Assembly: GCF_902712915.1 (NCBI RefSeq)
Contig: NZ_CACTIA010000004.1
Coordinates: 1 to 64,000 of the forward strand
From: Acidiphilium sp. C61
GTDB taxonomy: Bacteria; Pseudomonadota; Alphaproteobacteria; Acetobacterales; Acetobacteraceae
Direction of reading: 5' to 3'
DNA: 64,000 bases
Below, in pieces: positions 1 through 8,228 of the stretch; the stretch's first letter is position 1, and the number at the start of each line of letters is the position of its first letter. Under the pieces are notes generated by a model. It was not told the origin of the DNA. It did not search any database and saw only the letters and a program-made list of their open reading frames with translations. Made by a program: the position numbers and the translations under genes.

Positions 1-2
1 GC

Positions 3-407
3 GGTAGCGGAGGCACTCGGCCACGACCCGGCTATCGCCCGCCGCCGCCCGCCCGCGCGCCGCAGATTATCGACGATGCCGATGCGCCGTGGCTACAGGG
101 TGACGATGCGCCCCAGGCCGGCAGCAAGAGTGCTGCGACGCCTCCGGTAGCATCACCTCCGGCCCGGACGGATGCGCCGACCTCTGATGGTGGTGAGCCG
201 TTATTCGTCACTCCGGGGGGCAGCATCGTTGCAGTGCCCGCGAAGGAGCCAATTTCCGGAGTGCAGAAAAAGGAGCCGCCGCCGGCCGGACCGGCTGCAA
301 CCAAACCTGCCGCCGAACCTGCCGCCGAAGCGAATGTTACCGACGTGAAGACGTTCCTGAGTAGGGTTGTGAACGCCACCGTTCTCGATGAGGGCGAGGA
401 CGACTGA
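3..407 (+). CDS. C-terminal part of a Pro/Ala-rich protein (partial)
   Basis: The reading frame is open from the left edge to a TGA at 405-407, giving the last 134 residues of a protein that begins outside the window. The visible part is low-complexity, rich in Pro, Ala and acidic residues, and ends in a short acidic tail (EGEDD). No catalytic motif can be recognised. The gene converges on the EAL gene with a 16-bp gap. Because only a disordered tail is visible, no function is assigned. Confidence 0.6.
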   Translation, partial: GSGGTRPRPGYRPPPPARAPQIIDDADAPWLQGDDAPQAGSKSAATPPVASPPARTDAPTSDGGEPLFVTPGGSIVAVPAKEPISGVQKKEPPPAGPAATKPAAEPAAEANVTDVKTFLSRVVNATVLDEGEDD

Positions 408-423
408 CTCTTCCAGAGGTGGC

Positions 424-1632
424 CTACTGCCGGGTGCCCGCCGGAAGGCTCTCGATGCGCGAGACCAACGCGACGTTGGTCTCCTCGAAGACCCGAATCA
501 GCGCCCTTGCCTTCCCGGTGCGCCCGCCGACCATGCAGAGCTTCGCCTCTCTGGCCAGGCGGTGCAGCGCCTCGTGCAGGACCTGTATGTCATCAAAAAC
601 GGGCTGACACGAGAAATGCCTCGCGCCATCGGATTTCAGCCACCGTCCGAGATGGCAGTTGTCGACTTCCGTCACGTCGAGCAGATGGTCGGGCAGGAAA
701 CCTCTGTCATTGAACGTTTTGATGAAGAGGTTTGTCCGGTGTACGTGGCCGGCAACGATCGTGTCTACCAAGTTGATGCTGGCCGGCTTCATCGGCCTGC
801 TTTCGGTACGCTGGCAGTCGCGGATCCGCTTTTCGACCTCGATGCTCGGCATTGGCTTCGCGTAGAGGAACCCCTGAAGGTGGCTGACCCCCATGGTCGA
901 GAGCAGGCTCTCCTGGTCGGTGGTTTCAACGCCTTCGGCGACAATATCGATGCCCAGCATCCGGCCGGCCGTGATGATTCCAGCGACAATCGCCATGTCC
1001 TTGGGGAAGTCGATCATCCGAGCCACGAATTTCTGGTCGATCTTCACCGTGTGTGTGGACAGGCGCTGCAGGTAGGAAAGGGAGGCGCTGCCGGCCCCAA
1101 AATCGTCGATCGCCACCCGGATGCCGCGGATGATGCATTCCTGCAGGCGCTCCTCGGCTCGTTCCAGGCTGGGGATCGGCGCGGTCTCGGTAATCTCGAA
1201 CTCGATCCTGCCGGGCAAGATATCCGGATGCCGGCCGAGCGCGGCATCAAGGTCGGCAATGAAGCTGTCGTCGTTCAGATACCGCGGGCTGACATTCATG
1301 CAGACCCGGATATCGAGACCGCCCAGGTGCCACGCCTCAGCCTGGGCAAAGGCCGCTTCCATGACCCGGGCACCCAGAAGGCGCGCGTGAGCATCGGTGT
1401 CCAGCGCTGGCGCGAAAGACGCAGGCCCGGCCAGTGCACCAGTATCATCACGGAACCGTGCAAGCGCCTCGACACATTCGAAACCGCCTGTCGTCGACTT
1501 GATCGGCTGATAAAACAGCGTGAGCGTGTCCGGATCTGGAAGCCGCAGCCCCCCGCCCGCAATGTCAGCATGCGCATCAACGCCCGGAGGCACCGATCTC
1601 ATTACTGCGAGTAGAGGCATTGGGACCATCAC
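424..1632 (-). CDS. c-di-GMP phosphodiesterase, EAL domain plus C-terminal CZB zinc-binding domain
   Basis: A 402-aa cytosolic protein predicted to hydrolyse cyclic di-GMP. The EAL domain (about residues 35-270) keeps the signature residues: EAL at 55-57, Asn113 (NVSPRYL), Glu146 (EFEITE), the DDFGAG loop at 176-181, Lys197 (VKID), EGVE at 233-236 and Gln253 (LQGFLYAKP). The remaining ~120 residues match the CZB fold: His296, Cys326 in CHLGRW, His353 and His357. The spacings 30, 27 and 4 are those of the 3His/1Cys zinc site of DgcZ. Zinc would then tune c-di-GMP turnover (inference). The gene may start at GTG 1632 or at ATG 1629. There is no N-terminal membrane segment. Confidence 0.9.
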   Translation of the reverse strand: MMVPMPLLAVMRSVPPGVDAHADIAGGGLRLPDPDTLTLFYQPIKSTTGGFECVEALARFRDDTGALAGPASFAPALDTDAHARLLGARVMEAAFAQAEAWHLGGLDIRVCMNVSPRYLNDDSFIADLDAALGRHPDILPGRIEFEITETAPIPSLERAEERLQECIIRGIRVAIDDFGAGSASLSYLQRLSTHTVKIDQKFVARMIDFPKDMAIVAGIITAGRMLGIDIVAEGVETTDQESLLSTMGVSHLQGFLYAKPMPSIEVEKRIRDCQRTESRPMKPASINLVDTIVAGHVHRTNLFIKTFNDRGFLPDHLLDVTEVDNCHLGRWLKSDGARHFSCQPVFDDIQVLHEALHRLAREAKLCMVGGRTGKARALIRVFEETNVALVSRIESLPAGTRQ

Positions 1633-1725
1633 TTCATTCCGATATCTACCCGCGGCGCCTGCGTCTTCACCTGAAATCCAGGTTAATTGTCTGAAATATT
1701 TGATTAAGGATGAGGCGGCTGAACC

Positions 1726-1953
1726 TCATCGCCGGGGAGGGCGCGGGGCGTGTACGGGTGCCATTTCGAGGCCGGGGCGCCGCGGTAGCGGCGCCTGGCC
1801 CGGTGCGACAAGCAGGGCAGGCGCGTGCTGCCGCAAGACAGCAAGCGTCCTGTTGTGAAGTCGCGGGTCGACTTCCAGCGATGACGTGTCGGCGACGGAT
1901 CCGATCGCGGGGATCAGGAACACAACAGCAGTCTCCATCGAAGCCTTACCCAT
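1726..1953 (-). CDS. Possible small protein, weakly supported
   Basis: A 75-codon frame lies in the otherwise empty 1633-2173 interval. It has a GAGGG ribosome-binding-like sequence about 8 bases before ATG 1953 and a moderately hydrophobic N-terminus followed by a Pro/Arg-rich tail. No family is recognised and the tail looks like non-coding GC-rich DNA. The rest of the interval holds only the promoter of the next gene and an A/T-rich stretch at about 2030-2110. Confidence 0.2.
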   Translation of the reverse strand: MGKASMETAVVFLIPAIGSVADTSSLEVDPRLHNRTLAVLRQHAPALLVAPGQAPLPRRPGLEMAPVHAPRPPRR

Positions 1954-2137
1954 CGTCAGGAACCCTCAAGTTTCGTGAGCCAATCTTTCATGCTGCCGTC
2001 AGCCTCGATGTTCGTATCGCGTCGGCGCAGCATCATTTTCGAATCCAACTCTATCCCGAGAATAATATTAGAACCAAGAATTTTCGACTACATCCGGAAA
2101 AATACGACCATCACGCCCCGTCTTGCCGGTATTTTGC

Positions 2138-2167
2138 TTGTTTTAACGTGGCGCAGTTTACTATACT
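2138..2167 (+). promoter_or_regulatory. Promoter of the exported-protein operon
   Basis: A TTGTTT hexamer (2138-2143) and a TATACT hexamer (2162-2167) are separated by 18 bases. The start codon lies only 6 bases after the -10, so the transcript probably begins at or next to the ATG (leaderless). No Shine-Dalgarno sequence is present. Confidence 0.5.
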
Positions 2168-2173
2168 AGCGCG

Positions 2174-2689
2174 ATGGAGAACCAGGATATCACCGCTGGT
2201 AACGAAGATCTGATCGATGCCGCAGAACTGGACGAGCACATCGACCGCCTGCCGGACGATGCGAGTATCCGTCGGTGGCTTGCATCGCTGCCGCCCTATC
2301 TTGCTGATTTCGGACGAGACCTGCCTCAGGAGGATCTCGGCGTCCTTCTGAAAATCGCCATGCGGTCTGATGTCGATGAGCCCGACTTCGCATCTGTCTG
2401 CGATGATATGGGGCGGGGCGGCCGACTCAGGATGCTCGCCGTGATGATGGCGTCAATGGACGGCGACGGCCACCTCCTGATGGAGATCCTGCTGGGCCAC
2501 GGGCCGGCGCAGAGCATGATCCGCGAGGACATCGACACCCTTGCGGCCCGCATCGGCTCTCGCGCGCTCGAGATGCTGATCGAGACACCCGGCTTCATTG
2601 CAGGGGTACGAGCGGCAATGCCGCTCGTGTCGCGTTCGCCGTCGATGGCGAGGTTCCCCCGCAACACCATGGAGCGTTCCGATGCGTAG
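2174..2689 (+). CDS. Hypothetical acidic protein, first gene of exported-protein operon
   Basis: A 171-aa, acidic, largely helical cytosolic protein with no signal peptide and no recognisable family. ATG 2174 sits immediately after a -10 hexamer and lacks a ribosome-binding site, suggesting a leaderless mRNA. Its end overlaps the start of the next gene by 8 bases. The four genes downstream, also overlapping, all encode exported proteins, so a cytoplasmic partner or regulator of that set is possible but not shown by the sequence. Confidence 0.7.
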   Translation: MENQDITAGNEDLIDAAELDEHIDRLPDDASIRRWLASLPPYLADFGRDLPQEDLGVLLKIAMRSDVDEPDFASVCDDMGRGGRLRMLAVMMASMDGDGHLLMEILLGHGPAQSMIREDIDTLAARIGSRALEMLIETPGFIAGVRAAMPLVSRSPSMARFPRNTMERSDA

Positions 2690-3293
2690 CCGGGTCAGAG
2701 TCATAAGGGTCGCCATCGGCGCCTCAGCCTTGCTGGCGGCCGCCTCGCTCGCCGCGGTCGCGCAGACAAGCTGGAACGACCCGTCGCTCGGTGTTTCCAG
2801 CAGCACGGCCACGAAATCGACCGGGGACTGCTGGGCGCCGGTCCAACAGCACCTTGCCGCCGCCGAGCAACAGTCAATCGCCAACGGGTCGATGCTTGCC
2901 TCGCAAAACTTCCAGTTCCTGCCGCATGGGCAGACTTTCTCGCAGGCGTCCTGCCTGTCGAACCTGTTGAGCGGTAGCCTCGACACTCTTTTCACTCCGC
3001 CCAACCTCAGCGGGATTGTGAGTGCGGTCGTGAGCAAGGCGTGCTCGATCGCGACAAACTACGAGCAACAGGCGATCGCCCCGGTTGCGCGAGGTTTGCA
3101 GCAGGGGCTGCCGTCCTATGAGATCGCTCCTGGCATTTCCACAGGCGCGATCTCAGGCGGGATGTACATTTCTCCCAGTGTCGGGGGCGGCAGCGCGGGT
3201 CCGGTTTCCGTCAATGTGACACCAATGCTCGGCGGACAGGGCGAGAACTTCACATCGCAAACCTACTTCAACGGTCTTTTGGGGAAACAATGA
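2682..3293 (+). CDS. Exported protein, paralogue of the muramidase-like protein's C-terminal domain
   Basis: A 203-aa protein with an N-terminal signal peptide (Arg-rich start, hydrophobic core, Ala-x-Ala near residue 25). Its C-terminal ~110 residues share an ordered pattern with the protein at 4113-5345: CLSNLL-GSL, LF-PPNLSGI, a second Cys, and a closing YFNGLLG. The cysteines could form disulfides in the periplasm. ATG 2682 was chosen because the longer frame has no signal sequence and this start overlaps the upstream gene, as do the following junctions. Function unknown; context suggests an envelope-located accessory of the transfer apparatus. Confidence 0.75.
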   Translation: MRSRVRVIRVAIGASALLAAASLAAVAQTSWNDPSLGVSSSTATKSTGDCWAPVQQHLAAAEQQSIANGSMLASQNFQFLPHGQTFSQASCLSNLLSGSLDTLFTPPNLSGIVSAVVSKACSIATNYEQQAIAPVARGLQQGLPSYEIAPGISTGAISGGMYISPSVGGGSAGPVSVNVTPMLGGQGENFTSQTYFNGLLGKQ

Positions 3294-4111
3294 GCATTTC
3301 CATCCGCGCGCTCCTCCTTTCTGGCGCCGTGGCCCTGCCCGGCCTGGCGCTCGCCGCGTCACCGACGCCCGTTCAGTTTTCAGCCAAGGGGGCCGCAGCG
3401 ACGCAGGCTGATCAGGTGTATGCCGCCTTCCTGCGCAGCCATCCAAAGGCCCGCCTGGAAGCCGCCAGTCTCGACCTCTGGCACGGACACACCAGCGTTC
3501 TCGCCGTCCGGTTCGTCGACCCCTCGACCTGCACCGGTGACGAGTGCCACACCGTGCTGCTCGATCAGGTGGCCGGCCGCTGGCACGAGATGATGGCGCA
3601 GCGGCTGAGCACCCTCGCCGTCATCCCTCATCCGGCCGCAGCTCCGGCAAACCTCATGGTTGACGGCAGGCATGTCTGGCAGCGGCTCGCCGATACCTTT
3701 GTGCCCCAGATCCAGAGTTACATCGACGGCGCGCCGATGGTCGCCTCGACTCCGGTGGACGCATCCCATGCCGCCGTGATGGCGTCATATCTCGGGGCGG
3801 CCAAGGCGTTCGTGATGCAGTCGGTCAAGGTCGGCGGCAAGCTTGGCACGATCGACGTCGTTCAGCCTACGGGGGTGAATTGCGGCGAGGCCGGATGCCC
3901 GATGGTCGTTTTCGGCAACCAGCATCCGGTGCTTTCAACCACATCGCCGGGCCTGTTCGGCCTCGCGCCGGGCGCAGACACCGTCGATGGCGTCCGGGGA
4001 CTCGTCGTGGCTGTCGTGAACGGGCTTGACTTCTACCGGTGGGACACCGCTGCCGGCAAATACGAGATGACACGGACGACCTATACGTCGTCCGTTACCC
4101 CGGTGCCGTGA
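3290..4111 (+). CDS. Exported protein of unknown function
   Basis: A 273-aa protein with a clear signal peptide (hydrophobic core, cleavage near ALAAS at about residue 22). The mature part contains paired cysteines (CTGDEC near 81 and CGEAGC near 200) suited to periplasmic disulfides and no catalytic motif I recognise. It starts 4 bases inside the preceding gene and ends 1 base before the next start, so translation is coupled. It is cotranscribed with a muramidase-like protein and an IcmX/TraW-like candidate, which suggests, but does not prove, a role in envelope steps of conjugation. Confidence 0.75.
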   Translation: MSISIRALLLSGAVALPGLALAASPTPVQFSAKGAAATQADQVYAAFLRSHPKARLEAASLDLWHGHTSVLAVRFVDPSTCTGDECHTVLLDQVAGRWHEMMAQRLSTLAVIPHPAAAPANLMVDGRHVWQRLADTFVPQIQSYIDGAPMVASTPVDASHAAVMASYLGAAKAFVMQSVKVGGKLGTIDVVQPTGVNCGEAGCPMVVFGNQHPVLSTTSPGLFGLAPGADTVDGVRGLVVAVVNGLDFYRWDTAAGKYEMTRTTYTSSVTPVP

Positions 4112-4112
4112 C

Positions 4113-5345
4113 ATGAGCTCGTCAGGCTGGAGCCTTGTTCGCGCCCTTCTCGGCGCGACCGCTCTCGTAGCGGTCGCTTCCGGCGCAGCGCATGCCGCGT
4201 CGGGGCAGTGGATCAGCGATCTCGCCATGAAGGAGAGCGGCGGGAACCAATACCAGACGAACCCATATTCCACGGCAATCGGGTCCTACCAGCTCACAGA
4301 GGCCGCGCTGGTGAGCGCTGGTTATGCGACGCAGACCGGCCCTGTCACCGCGGCCGACTACAACGGCAACGACAGCAATCTCGTCTTCACCGGCAAGGAT
4401 GGCGTCAATTCGGTCCAGGACTTCATGGCCAACCAGGCCGCCCAGACCAATGCGGCGGAGACTTACGCCAAGCAGGTCTACGGAACACTGAGCTCAAACG
4501 GGACGGTCTCCCAATATATGGGCCAGACGGTCAACGGTCAGGTGATGAACCAGTCGGCCATGCTGACCGGAGCCTATGTGCTCGGCCCGCAAGGGTTCAA
4601 GGACTACCTGGCGAATGGCGGGAAGGTCTACACCAACGGGGTCTACGATCCGACGCTGACGGCCGAGGTGCAGTCGCGTATCGCCGACGGCTCGCAGTAT
4701 AACGCGTCGGCCATTACAGGCGGCTACACTACCGTGCCGAACAGTGAGCCGGGCGCAAACACTGGGCCGGTGACGCCGAATACGGTGGCCAGTTCGCTCT
4801 ACTGCAACCCTTATGTATCAAAGCTCCTGGTTGAAGGTGCGAAGGGCTTCGTCAACCAGGCGCGCGCCGAGGTGATTGACCCTCAGACTGGCTACACCCT
4901 GCTTAACGGGAACAGCGTCGCCCAGGCCGCCGGCCTGGCTCCGGGCGGCTCTACAGTGGGCGGCGGCACCGGCACGTTCGGCGAGTTCGGGTGCCTCTCC
5001 AACCTGCTGGGCGGAAGCCTCAATGTGCTGTTTGAGCCACCCAACCTCTCCGGCATCCTGCAGCAGCTGGAGAATTCGGTCTGCTCGGCCGCCCAGAGCG
5101 AGATGTCGAACCTCGTCCAGCCTGTCACCAACGCCCTGTTCAACAACACCAGCCTCGGCGGCTTCTTCCCCGGCCTCGGGCTCGGCGCGCTTGCTGGCGG
5201 CATATCGACCAGCCTTACACAGGGCGGCGGTAACGGCTTCTCCGTCAATGGTGGGGTTGGCTCTTCAACGACCTGGTACTCGAGCACCGGCACGCCGGGG
5301 CAGGCCCAGGTCTACTTCAACGGTCTGCTGGGAGGATCCCACTGA
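4113..5345 (+). CDS. Exported muramidase/transglycosylase-like protein
   Basis: A 410-aa protein with a signal peptide ending near AHAAS. The first ~170 mature residues resemble lysozyme-fold hydrolases: a helix with KESGGNQY (candidate catalytic Glu) followed by GSYQLTEAAL, the usual ESG...GxYQ arrangement, then a block resembling VNGQVMNQSAMLTGAYVLG. The C-terminal ~120 residues are homologous to the protein at 2682-3293 (CLSNLL-GSL, PPNLSGI, YFNGLLG). It would open peptidoglycan locally for the secretion channel (inference). Its TGA overlaps the next ATG by one base. The exact lysozyme family is not certain. Confidence 0.7.
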   Translation: MSSSGWSLVRALLGATALVAVASGAAHAASGQWISDLAMKESGGNQYQTNPYSTAIGSYQLTEAALVSAGYATQTGPVTAADYNGNDSNLVFTGKDGVNSVQDFMANQAAQTNAAETYAKQVYGTLSSNGTVSQYMGQTVNGQVMNQSAMLTGAYVLGPQGFKDYLANGGKVYTNGVYDPTLTAEVQSRIADGSQYNASAITGGYTTVPNSEPGANTGPVTPNTVASSLYCNPYVSKLLVEGAKGFVNQARAEVIDPQTGYTLLNGNSVAQAAGLAPGGSTVGGGTGTFGEFGCLSNLLGGSLNVLFEPPNLSGILQQLENSVCSAAQSEMSNLVQPVTNALFNNTSLGGFFPGLGLGALAGGISTSLTQGGGNGFSVNGGVGSSTTWYSSTGTPGQAQVYFNGLLGGSH

Positions 5346-6571
5346 TGTGCCGCAAAATCCTCATGGGGACCGCGCTCGTCTCCATCCTGTTCACGGCCGC
5401 CCCCGGCATCGCCATGGCCAGTTACGATCCGGCCGTGCAGCAAGCCGTCATCGCCGCCAACAGGAGCATCACCTCAGCGGTGAACCAGAATGCCTCGACC
5501 ATCAGTTCAAGCCTGCAGACGGACTTGCGCCTGCTGTCGGGGCAGAACACCTTGAATTCCAAGGGGGTGATTCAGGCGCTCAGCAACATCGCCACCGAGC
5601 AGGACAACCGAGCCGTCGAGTTGAAGATTGAGCAGGCCACGCTCAACGCCGAGAATCAGGCGAGTTCAGGCACGTCGGCTTGCAACATGATCACCGGCAC
5701 TCTTGCAGGTCAGGCCATCAACGCGCAGGTCGCTCAGGCCCAGGAGCAGGGTACCGATGCCGAGCTCGCCTGGGAGATGGGTGGCGACAAGACGACGCCC
5801 TCGCCGAGCTACAACGGACAGGCCAGTGCGGTCGACAGTCTCATAGCCGCGCACTGTCAGAACAGCGCGACTGAGCAGGATGTCGAGGAAGGGCTTTGCC
5901 CGGCCGTCACTGCGCCGGCCTCCAGCCAGCCCGGCGCAGCTGGCGCGGTGAGCAACACGGTGCCGCCCGATGTTGACGGCGGAAGGATGATCAACCAGCC
6001 CAACGACGTCATTCCGGCGAATATGATGCCGTCGATGAAGCAGTTCATGGCGCTGGCCTTCAATCCAAATCCGATGGGTGCGATGCCGCCCGGTGGTGCC
6101 ACCAGCCAGAGCGGCAAGCAGGAGGCTTACGACCGCCTCGTCGCCGCTGCCCAGGCATCAATCCCCGACAGCGTGGTGGCCGGCGTTCTGGCCGCCCGGA
6201 CCCCTCTCCCGGACAGCAACCAGCAGATTCAGGGTGGCAGCGTTGGGGCGGGCCCGGTCTCGGTCACCCAGTGGGCAAATGGCACCGAGCAGCAGATTGC
6301 CGGTGCGGGCGCGGAGCCTGCCGGCGGCTACTTTCCCAATGGCGTGTCAGAAGATGCGTGGATCACGGTCAGGGCTGATGGCTGGTACATGAACCCGGAT
6401 TGGTCCATTGCTCTGAACGGATATTCCGAGACCCAGGCGGTCAAGGATCTCGCGATGATTGCGTCGTTCCGAGCCTTCCTGCAGAACAAGCAGTATCACC
6501 AGGGTGAGAAGGAGTTGCTTCTCCTCGCCTCCATCGATCGGTCGCTGCAGACACTCGTCCACATGCACTGA
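5345..6571 (+). CDS. Exported transfer protein, IcmX/TraW-like candidate
   Basis: A 408-aa protein with a signal peptide (residues 1-25). The mature N-terminus is a long Gln/Asn-rich helix resembling coiled-coil periplasmic transfer proteins. The C-terminal ~60 residues form an amphipathic helix ending in a stretch rich in Lys, Glu and Leu. IncI TraW and Legionella IcmX have a similar overall plan (exported, helical ends, Pro/Gly-rich middle), and an IcmX homologue would fit the Dot/Icm genes at 42-47 kb, but no diagnostic motif is visible. It could instead be a P-type-pilus-unrelated periplasmic protein. Last gene of the operon. Confidence 0.65.
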   Translation: MCRKILMGTALVSILFTAAPGIAMASYDPAVQQAVIAANRSITSAVNQNASTISSSLQTDLRLLSGQNTLNSKGVIQALSNIATEQDNRAVELKIEQATLNAENQASSGTSACNMITGTLAGQAINAQVAQAQEQGTDAELAWEMGGDKTTPSPSYNGQASAVDSLIAAHCQNSATEQDVEEGLCPAVTAPASSQPGAAGAVSNTVPPDVDGGRMINQPNDVIPANMMPSMKQFMALAFNPNPMGAMPPGGATSQSGKQEAYDRLVAAAQASIPDSVVAGVLAARTPLPDSNQQIQGGSVGAGPVSVTQWANGTEQQIAGAGAEPAGGYFPNGVSEDAWITVRADGWYMNPDWSIALNGYSETQAVKDLAMIASFRAFLQNKQYHQGEKELLLLASIDRSLQTLVHMH

Positions 6572-6578
6572 TCGCGTG

Positions 6579-6604
6579 TTGCTTGCATGTCCCCCGTCTA
6601 CAAT
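6579..6604 (+). promoter_or_regulatory. 14-bp-spacer promoter element, copy 1
   Basis: TTGCTT (6579-6584) then exactly 14 bases then TACAAT (6599-6604), with CATGT inside the spacer. The same arrangement recurs before eight other genes (see the finding on this element). The start codon of the downstream gene is 35 bases away. Confidence 0.55.
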
Positions 6605-6638
6605 CGTCTGAACCAGACACTCGACAGGGCGTAATCCC

Positions 6639-8228
6639 ATGAGCGACGACGAGCAGACCAACAAGCCTGAGGCCGGTAATGGCGAGCCGCCCCCGAAGGT
6701 TGTGAGCCTCCGGGGGCGGCGCCCGATCCGCATGCAGGATCTGAGCGACGACCCCACCCCTGTAGAGCCGCCCGAACCGGACATCGACCATCGGACGAAC
6801 CTGGAAAAGGCCCGCGATATAGTGGCTGCCGTGCAGGGGGAGATCGACGAGAAATTCGGCCTGCAGGCCACTTTTGCCCGGCTGGATGCGGAGGATGCGG
6901 AAGAGCGGCAGAGGCGCGAGCGTCGCATGCTTCAGATGCAGGCCATTGCAAAGGCCCAGCAGGCCGGGCTGCATACCGACTACCAGAGGCGCATCAACGA
7001 TGACTACGACTACGCCAGGGCATACCTCGAACAGGAATCGGACGAGCCTCCCGAGCGGCTGATTGTTCAGTCGACGGCGCCGAACTTCGCACAAAACGCT
7101 CCTGGAACGGCCGCTGCTACGCCGGATAGTGATGCATGGGCCGGAGACAGCCCGGAAGCCATTGCCGCCGCGGCGACAACTCACGACCATGATGCCGGTA
7201 CTGGCGAAGGGCCGGCGCTCATCATGGCACGGGCGATTGATGAGTGCCGGCGGATCGATCTTGAGCTCGGTGAAAATCCGGACCCGGTCGAAGTGATGAT
7301 GGCCGAGGCAAAGAAGCGGATCATCATGCGGACGGCGACAGATGCCGCGCGCAAGGTTGGCGACCTGAACCAGGACGATCAGATTCTGGCTCGAGAGATG
7401 CAGTCCTACAACCAGACCAGCAAGGGCGGCTCGGTGTCGTTTCTCGGCGCTCTCGCCCAAGGGCTTCTTGGTGGCAACGCCCGTGCGCACCGTGTGGCAA
7501 AAGAGATGAGGGAAATCGTCGACCGCCGGCGTCAGGTGATCGAAAAAATGGATCTCGAGCGGCGTTGGCTGACCACAGCGGCGGACCGGGTGATCGAAAA
7601 GCACCGCGATGCGCGGGCCAGTTTCGAGGGCGCGGCGGGTATCCTGTCCGAGGCCGGCCGGGTCTTCGGCGATACCGAGATCGGCCGCGAGCTTGCCGCA
7701 TCGGTGACGATCGCCGCCCAGCAGGCCGATGTGCCCGTCGAGCAGCTGGTTCGCCAGATCTCCGGACACGAGCCGGTCAGTCCTGGCAACCGACAGGTCG
7801 TCGACCAGCTGCGGACCCAGTATGGTGAGGCAATGGAGCGGGCCGGTGATGACGCAGCCGAGGCGCGCTCAGCTTCCGCCCTTGCCAGGGAGCAGCTGGC
7901 CCGCGGGCGGTCCGCGATCGAAGATGCGATCAACGGGCTTGAGATGCTGGCAAAGAACAGTCCTGACCTTGAAGGGCTCGACCGCGGCAAGCTGGCGGAC
8001 TGGTTCGGCGATTCAACCCAGCCGCTGGATGGCGCGATGGACGTCACCAGTCCGGCTGCCATCGCCGCCGAGCGCGGGAGGCTGAACGCTCAGATCGCCG
8101 AGCGCATCCAGGCAATCTTCGAGATGATTGACCGGGTGCTGCGCGCGGTCGTGAACCGGATCAGCGCCGGTCGTCATGGAGTCGAGGCCGCAGCCGCGGC
8201 GGAGGCGGAACCGGCGCCTTCCGTCTGA
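6639..8228 (+). CDS. Large coiled-coil cytoplasmic protein, unknown function
   Basis: A 529-aa hydrophilic protein without signal or membrane segments. The N-terminal ~50 residues are Pro-rich and disordered. The rest alternates long charged helices (about 55-110, 220-330, 380-430), consistent with coiled coil. AGGGCG lies ahead of ATG 6639. It overlaps the topoisomerase start by one base, so the two proteins are made together and may interact. No nuclease, ATPase or DNA-binding motif is visible. Not recognised. Confidence 0.75.
   Translation: MSDDEQTNKPEAGNGEPPPKVVSLRGRRPIRMQDLSDDPTPVEPPEPDIDHRTNLEKARDIVAAVQGEIDEKFGLQATFARLDAEDAEERQRRERRMLQMQAIAKAQQAGLHTDYQRRINDDYDYARAYLEQESDEPPERLIVQSTAPNFAQNAPGTAAATPDSDAWAGDSPEAIAAAATTHDHDAGTGEGPALIMARAIDECRRIDLELGENPDPVEVMMAEAKKRIIMRTATDAARKVGDLNQDDQILAREMQSYNQTSKGGSVSFLGALAQGLLGGNARAHRVAKEMREIVDRRRQVIEKMDLERRWLTTAADRVIEKHRDARASFEGAAGILSEAGRVFGDTEIGRELAASVTIAAQQADVPVEQLVRQISGHEPVSPGNRQVVDQLRTQYGEAMERAGDDAAEARSASALAREQLARGRSAIEDAINGLEMLAKNSPDLEGLDRGKLADWFGDSTQPLDGAMDVTSPAAIAAERGRLNAQIAERIQAIFEMIDRVLRAVVNRISAGRHGVEAAAAAEAEPAPSV

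Noticed and set aside
388..1614. 408-codon plus-strand frame over the EAL gene
   Set aside because: Antisense shadow in GC-rich DNA; the minus strand carries a complete EAL-CZB protein with all family residues.
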